Shown here one piece after another: positions 6,575 through 10,784 of a stretch of DNA of 10,784 nt; the first letter of the stretch is position 1; every line of letters starts with the position of its first letter. The translations under genes were made by a program, and so were the position numbers. The notes under the pieces are model-generated. The model did no database searches and was not told the DNA's origin. It worked only from the letters and a program-made list of their open reading frames with translations. Source of the stretch: Asterionellopsis glacialis (lineage: Eukaryota; Bacillariophyta; Plagiogrammaphyceae; Rhaphoneidales; Asterionellopsidaceae); assembly GCA_014885115.2 (NCBI GenBank), contig WKLE02003477.1, forward strand, positions 1 through 10,784, read 5' to 3'.

Positions 6575-9192
6575 GTACTTGTGCTGCTCTGCAGTTGGAC
6601 ATTCAGAATACTGCAAACTGTATGATATAATACATGTACAAGAAAATGAACCAAAAAAATCTGTGCATCCATATACTGTTTGTTCTAACATTTTCAAAGC
6701 CATCCTATTCATTCATCTTGTTTTACCCGCCTACTGTAGTATGCTAAATATTTTATTTAGTTAAAATAATCTAATGGAGGACCATCAAATTAATTGTATC
6801 AAGGTACTCCAATGCATGTTGTCTAGGTTGAACAGTATGCAATCAAAACTTGAATAGAATAAAGTACTGCAACATTTCCTTCTTGCACAGGATGGTTTGT
6901 TGTTGTTTTTGAATGTCCTCAAGCTATATTATATTCTTTACTATTTTTTGAAACCCACAATTGTACAATGGAAAAGATTCAAGAAGCTTGACTCTTGACT
7001 GCCTTGTTTGTGACCAATTCTTGGGGTATCCAATCATTGCCCACAGTCATTGCCATGGACCTTGTTTTTGCTGCTATTTTTGCCATTTTTGTAGGTACAA
7101 CAGTTGAATGTAGATACCAATATCCAAATTGCTGTTTCAGATTCTAAGGAGGGTAAAGAAGGTTGCTATATCAAATGGATACCAAAGAATGATTGTTGTT
7201 TTGGGATACAATTGATGCAAGAATCCCACTGTCATTAATGTCAACACAAAATGCTGAAAAAATGCTTTTTGCTTCTTCTGGAAGAAAAGATTAAATCTCA
7301 AAATTCTTGTGTGGGCACAAATACAGGAAGAGATTCCATTTTGATTAAGCCAATTCCAACTAGATATGGATAAAAAATAGAAAGAAGCTGGGAAACTTGC
7401 AGAATAAATATAACAATGCACATGGCATTCAGCCAGCACCTTAGCAAGCTATAGGGCTTAGTCAGGAGAAGGCAAATATTCATAGCACAAAACTATTGCA
7501 CCTGACAAAAACCAGTTTCTAATGATTTTTTTTCCCAGTATTGTTTTTTTTTCAGAGGCATTGTTTTAGAGCTCGCACCAAATAGTGGTCAATATTGTTC
7601 ATCAAAAAAGAAATTTTTTATCTGCTTTTTCTTTGTACAGTAATGTTATGGTAAAAATGGTACACTCTCATTTGTACCTCTTTTTTAAATCATTTTTTTT
7701 AGCAAATGACCATTGAAGAACCATCTGCATCAATTCAATGGGGAGTTCTATCTCATCATCTTGTGATTCTCTCTCTTCTTGTTAGAAAGCACAACATGTA
7801 TAGTAATAATGATAATATGCTTTACAGTTGATTTGATGTGTTATTATTATGCTTAGCATCTCTTCTGCTAATCAGCTGAGGTGTTACCACTGGTGGGGAC
7901 TGCTGGTTTAGTTGTATTGGGTGGATACTAACAACTCACCTTGTGAAATGCAACACATTTCAACAGTATGCAAGTGTGAAAATAAACTAGTAATAAAAAA
8001 CAAAGATTAAAAACAGATCTAAAAAAACCCTTATCTCAAATGTTCCAAGAAAGCAAACAGTTTTTTCTTTCTAACAACAGCAATATTTGCTGAAACAATA
8101 TTTTTGTGAACTGAACTAGTTAAAAAACAACAGCACAAACTACTTGTTATCTTTTTTGCATCACTACTATTTGACTCTCTACTGTCAATGCAATTAAGAT
8201 GTCATGTCTTACTGATCAATAATTGAAACCTCAGTATATTGCAAATCAAAGCAAAGAAGGACTATCCAACTTCATGTTGAAAGAAGTCAAACATCTCATA
8301 CAATTGATTCTTATATTACAGTCCACACCCAACAATAAGAAACAATGCATTTCTTATGTCAAGCTTGGAACTTTCATCCTAAATAAGAAATTCCAAGCTT
8401 GAAAAATTGCACTGTTTCTTTTTTTACATATTTTAGGACTAGGGTTAGAAGACATTTCAACAAGAAAAAAATGACATTTATTTTTTTATGTAAGGTTAAT
8501 TTTTCATTGTGTTGTCATGATTGCATCATTTGATAAGAAATGTTTCTTATTTCAAGCTTGTAATTTTGCTAGAAAATTAAGTTATTTCAAGCTTGGAATA
8601 ATTCCAAGCATTTTTTATTGGTGGGTTTGGACTGTATATACAACAAGTTATAATTATGCTTTTGGGTAACTATTTGGATATCTAGGACAATTTGACCTTC
8701 CTGTTGTAATGTGGAAGACCTCTTTTTTTACCTTGATAATTATGAAAAGGGTTGTGTACATAGAAAATATTACAAGATGAATCTTTTTTTATATACTGTA
8801 GGTAGAATGTGATAATGTTCCATTTAGTACATCAGGCATGTGGAACTATTATAGAGAACCCTCATGGATATACCTCATCATATTTACCAAACTCATTTAC
8901 CATGGTGCATTTGGATTTGGAAATGCAGTCTCTATTACTTTCTCTGGAATTATTTGATGGAAAAGAATATTCTTCAGAGTTGTGTGAGTGCTATACAACA
9001 TTTCTTGACAATTTTTTTTGAAACATTTGTTTTTAAAGAAGCAGAGAAACTTTTCTCTTTTACACAAACCAATCAGTAATGTTCCAGTGCTTTTTAAAAA
9101 CATAGTTTTGATCAAGATCTGAAGAAATGGCTCATTTTTAATTTCTATGTATTAATTTTGTATAAACACAAAACAAAAGAAATGAACAATTC
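6575..9192. other. CpG-depleted AT-rich block without genes
   Basis: Reading every base, only two CpG dinucleotides occur inside this 2.6-kb stretch (6728 and 7574), with one just at each border (6574 and 9193). About 25 occur in the 1.1 kb from 5161 to 6240. GpC, TpG and CpA remain common. Sample 60-base lines around 7981-8520 are only about 20-30% GC. Open frames are 60-100 codons, none recognisable. A short open stretch around 7095-7230 (with SDSKEGKEGCYIKWIPK) looks slightly protein-like but ends in stops, and no family can be named. Confidence 0.85.
8317..8636. mobile_element. MITE-like fold-back element 2, Tc1/mariner-type ends (316 bp plus TA)
   Basis: The element spans 8319-8634. Its left end CAGTCCACACCCAACAATAA and the inverse of its right end CAGTCCAAACCCACCAATAA match at 18 of 20 positions, and ATGC follows in both after small indels. 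TA dinucleotides flank both sides (8317-8318 and 8635-8636), as expected for Tc1/mariner target duplication. CAAGCTTG occurs at 8360, 8394, 8553 and 8588, in two pairs spaced 34-35 bp. (A)ATAAGAAA copies flank them in both orientations. It has no ORF, so any movement would need a transposase from elsewhere. Confidence 0.8.
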
Positions 9193-9214
9193 CGTTGAAA
9201 TGGTTGAATTTTTT

Positions 9215-9220
9215 TTTATT
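9215..9220 (-). terminator. Possible poly(A) signal of the PEX22-like gene
   Basis: AATAAA reads on the minus strand about 64 bp past the stop codon, a sensible distance for a eukaryotic 3' end. It lies inside a long A-rich tract (9209-9227), so the match could be chance. Confidence 0.3.
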
Positions 9221-9283
9221 TTTTTTTCAAATTTGAGTAGCTCTAGAGATACAATGAAATCTCTCCATTTTAAAACATCATTA

Positions 9284-10360
9284 TCATGGCAAAAGTGATT
9301 CCCCCAGCAATGAAATATTTTTGGATAATGATAGTTTTGTCGATGATGATGATGATGATTGATGTTGATTTTTCAAATCTTGAAGTTCCTTGCCGTAAAT
9401 ATAAACCTGGAACCCGAATCGATTCAATTCTTGTTTCATATCTGCATCAAAATCAAGAATAAATTCAACTCGTGCTAATTGGCGTACGACAGCAATGCGA
9501 CCCGTCACAGATTGTGATGCTAGAATCCTATGGCTAGGTAAAACCTTTTCTGGTAAGGGATTGTCACTACTTGATCCTCTCAGCTTTTCAATCACTTCTG
9601 AAATATTGGTATTGTCCTTGTCATTATTATTTTCATTCGTGGTTGTTCCATTATTCGGTGGGAAGTTAATAATTACCAATAAATTGTAATAAGTAGCAAG
9701 TAAGAACAGAATTCGTCGTAATTTGTCACATTCAACATCATAATGTGGAATAGAAACTACCAAGGTACTTCCACGTGAAGGAGGAGATATAGATGACAAG
9801 GAAAAATTACCATTACTACTGCTGGCAGCAGCAGAGGCACTGCCGCTGTTCGTACTGGCCAGTGCAAAGATCCGTGTCAGCAAACGTGCGCGATCTCTCC
9901 TATTTTTGGTAATGGTTTCAGTATCAAAGTTCGATTGTTCATATAATGCTGCATGACCATGGCGAAAGGGGATCATACCATCTACAAGAAGAGCTGACCC
10001 ACCAATACCAGTTCGACTAGAACTGGCAGAAGAAACATGAGATGGACATTTCCTACTTGCTGCCAACATGGATAACACCTCACTTGACTTTATAACATTC
10101 ATCTGTACCTGATTTTGATTTTGTCTTCGTGGTGTTTGATTTTGTCGACGCTGTCGTCCTTGTCCTTGTGCAGTTTGTTGATTGTGTCGTCCATCGTTGG
10201 GTTGCTGCGCTGCATCTCCAAGAGCGAAAATGGGTGCCAAAATCCAATAATACACGACCACTGAAATAATAGCAAAGATTCCCAACGTAATCAATATAGA
10301 CTCTAAATCTTCTTCAACTTCCACGGGTGATGGCGATTCTAAATCATCATTTGACGGCAT
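9284..10360 (-). CDS. PEX22: PEX22-like peroxisomal membrane protein (PEX4 anchor)
   Basis: A single exon of 358 codons, ATG at 10360 to TGA at 9284. Residues 1-20 are acidic. A strong membrane segment lies at about 21-47 (ILITLGIFAIISVVVYYWIL). A Q/N/R-rich linker at 52-88 and S/A-rich stretches follow. The C-terminal half alternates hydrophobic strands (TLVVSIPH 199-206, LLVIINFP 227-234) with helices. It contains GRIAVVRQL at 287-295 and VEFILDFDADMKQELNRF at 298-315. This resembles plant PEX22, where a GR..FVRQL segment precedes a D..PEI...L.RF segment in the Rossmann-like domain. PEX22 tethers the E2 enzyme PEX4 to the peroxisome membrane for ubiquitin-dependent recycling of PEX5. An N/D-rich insertion (about 236-252) and a serine run at 335-340 from a GAT repeat are lineage-specific extras. 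Membrane anchoring is well supported; the PEX22 name rests on remembered motif similarity. Confidence 0.6.
   Translation of the reverse strand: MPSNDDLESPSPVEVEEDLESILITLGIFAIISVVVYYWILAPIFALGDAAQQPNDGRHNQQTAQGQGRQRRQNQTPRRQNQNQVQMNVIKSSEVLSMLAASRKCPSHVSSASSSRTGIGGSALLVDGMIPFRHGHAALYEQSNFDTETITKNRRDRARLLTRIFALASTNSGSASAAASSSNGNFSLSSISPPSRGSTLVVSIPHYDVECDKLRRILFLLATYYNLLVIINFPPNNGTTTNENNNDKDNTNISEVIEKLRGSSSDNPLPEKVLPSHRILASQSVTGRIAVVRQLARVEFILDFDADMKQELNRFGFQVYIYGKELQDLKNQHQSSSSSSTKLSLSKNISLLGESLLP
9342..9359 (-). repeat. (GAT)6 trinucleotide repeat in coding sequence
   Basis: Six GAT units on the plus strand. Read on the minus strand in frame they supply the TCA codons of a serine run at residues 335-340 near the C-terminus of the PEX22-like protein. 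Length change by slippage would alter only the number of serines. Confidence 0.85.
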
Positions 10361-10784
10361 CTTCTTCGTGCACTTTAGTAACTTGAATGAGGGAAAAAGG
10401 AGCTAGTGTCGAGCTGTTCGTCGTTCCTCTCTATTTTGAATTTTGAGCGGTGAGGGGTCAGCGATGTTTGTCGTGTCGTTCCTCACCGTACAGTAGTTCG
10501 TCCTAACTGCAACTCTTGAGGTCCTCTGCGAGCTCGTAGACTACTAGTCAATTTCTCCAGAAGTCCGAGAACGGTCAGGGAGAAAGCAAAAGGGCACACT
10601 TCACTTGAACACTGTAGGGAGGTCCTATTTCCGTCCGTCTGACGTCTTGCGAAAAAAGCAGCAAGATGCAAGACGCAACAGTCGGTCGTTCCTGGACATC
10701 GCACACCGGTGGGTGAAAAGTTCTCTGAGGCGCTAAATTCAGCCAATCAGGGAGCTCAGAACCATACCTTTACTTATAGAACTC
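10361..10784. promoter_or_regulatory. Upstream region of the PEX22-like gene
   Basis: About 420 bp before the ATG, with CpG abundant again. GTCGTTCCT occurs three times on the plus strand (10420-10428, 10475-10483, 10685-10693). CGGTGAGG at 10448-10455 pairs with CCTCACCG at 10481-10488, an 8-bp stem with a 25-nt loop. TACAGTA lies at 10489-10495, TGACGTCT near 10641 and a CCAAT core at 10743-10747. An 87-codon minus-strand frame at 10483-10746 has no ATG and no recognisable content. No transcription start can be placed. Confidence 0.45.

Noticed and set aside
7095..7345. Slightly protein-like stretch in the CpG-depleted block
   Set aside because: It is open for only about 45 codons before a TAA. 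Continuing frames are broken and no transposase or other family motif is visible, so neither a gene nor a pseudogene can be claimed.
8809..9115. Overlapping frames of 70-72 codons on both strands
   Set aside because: Their mutual overlap in several frames and AT-driven content point to random open frames.
10483..10746. 87-codon minus-strand frame upstream of the PEX22-like gene
   Set aside because: Its first codon is TTG, it contains no ATG, and its content matches no family I recognise.

Overview
The window looks like nuclear DNA from a diatom, or at least a photosynthetic stramenopile. The main evidence is a heat shock factor whose DNA-binding domain has the wording typical of diatom HSFs (RQVNGWGFKRM, then NSYYHE and MFLRGLP), is split by a 103-bp GT-AG intron, and sits in AT-rich intergenic DNA. 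Large stretches without genes, simple repeats and small fold-back elements also fit a eukaryotic genome. The genus cannot be named from the sequence.

Only two protein genes can be supported, both on the minus strand. A two-exon HSF-type transcription factor (1200-2994, 563 codons) has an N-terminal DNA-binding domain and a long Q/N/A/G-rich tail. A single-exon membrane-anchored protein (9284-10360, 358 codons) has a C-terminal region resembling the peroxisomal membrane protein PEX22, which anchors the ubiquitin-conjugating enzyme PEX4. They lie 6.3 kb apart and show no sign of a shared pathway.

Layout from left to right: 1-485 is non-coding DNA with a GA/CT hairpin and a cluster of inverted and direct copies of ACCTGG(T/C)AC. 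485-1199 is featureless. 1200-2994 is the HSF gene, with a six-codon upstream ORF just before its ATG. 3033-5171 has no recognisable gene. 5172-5930 holds three diverged copies of a repeat built around TTCGGACTT/AAGTCCGAA, followed by a perfect TGATGACGTCATCA palindrome at 6099. From 6247 the character changes: two related 300-316 bp fold-back, MITE-like elements lie within or at the edge of a 2.9-kb AT-rich block. In that block only three CpG dinucleotides occur between 6272 and 9192, none of them after 7575. CpG returns at once in the flanking PEX22-like gene. The last 424 bases are the upstream region of the PEX22-like gene.

The most striking observations are the abrupt CpG-depleted block, the shared architecture of the two mobile elements, and the 16 copies of TACTGTA/TACAGTA, all of which fall outside the coding regions.
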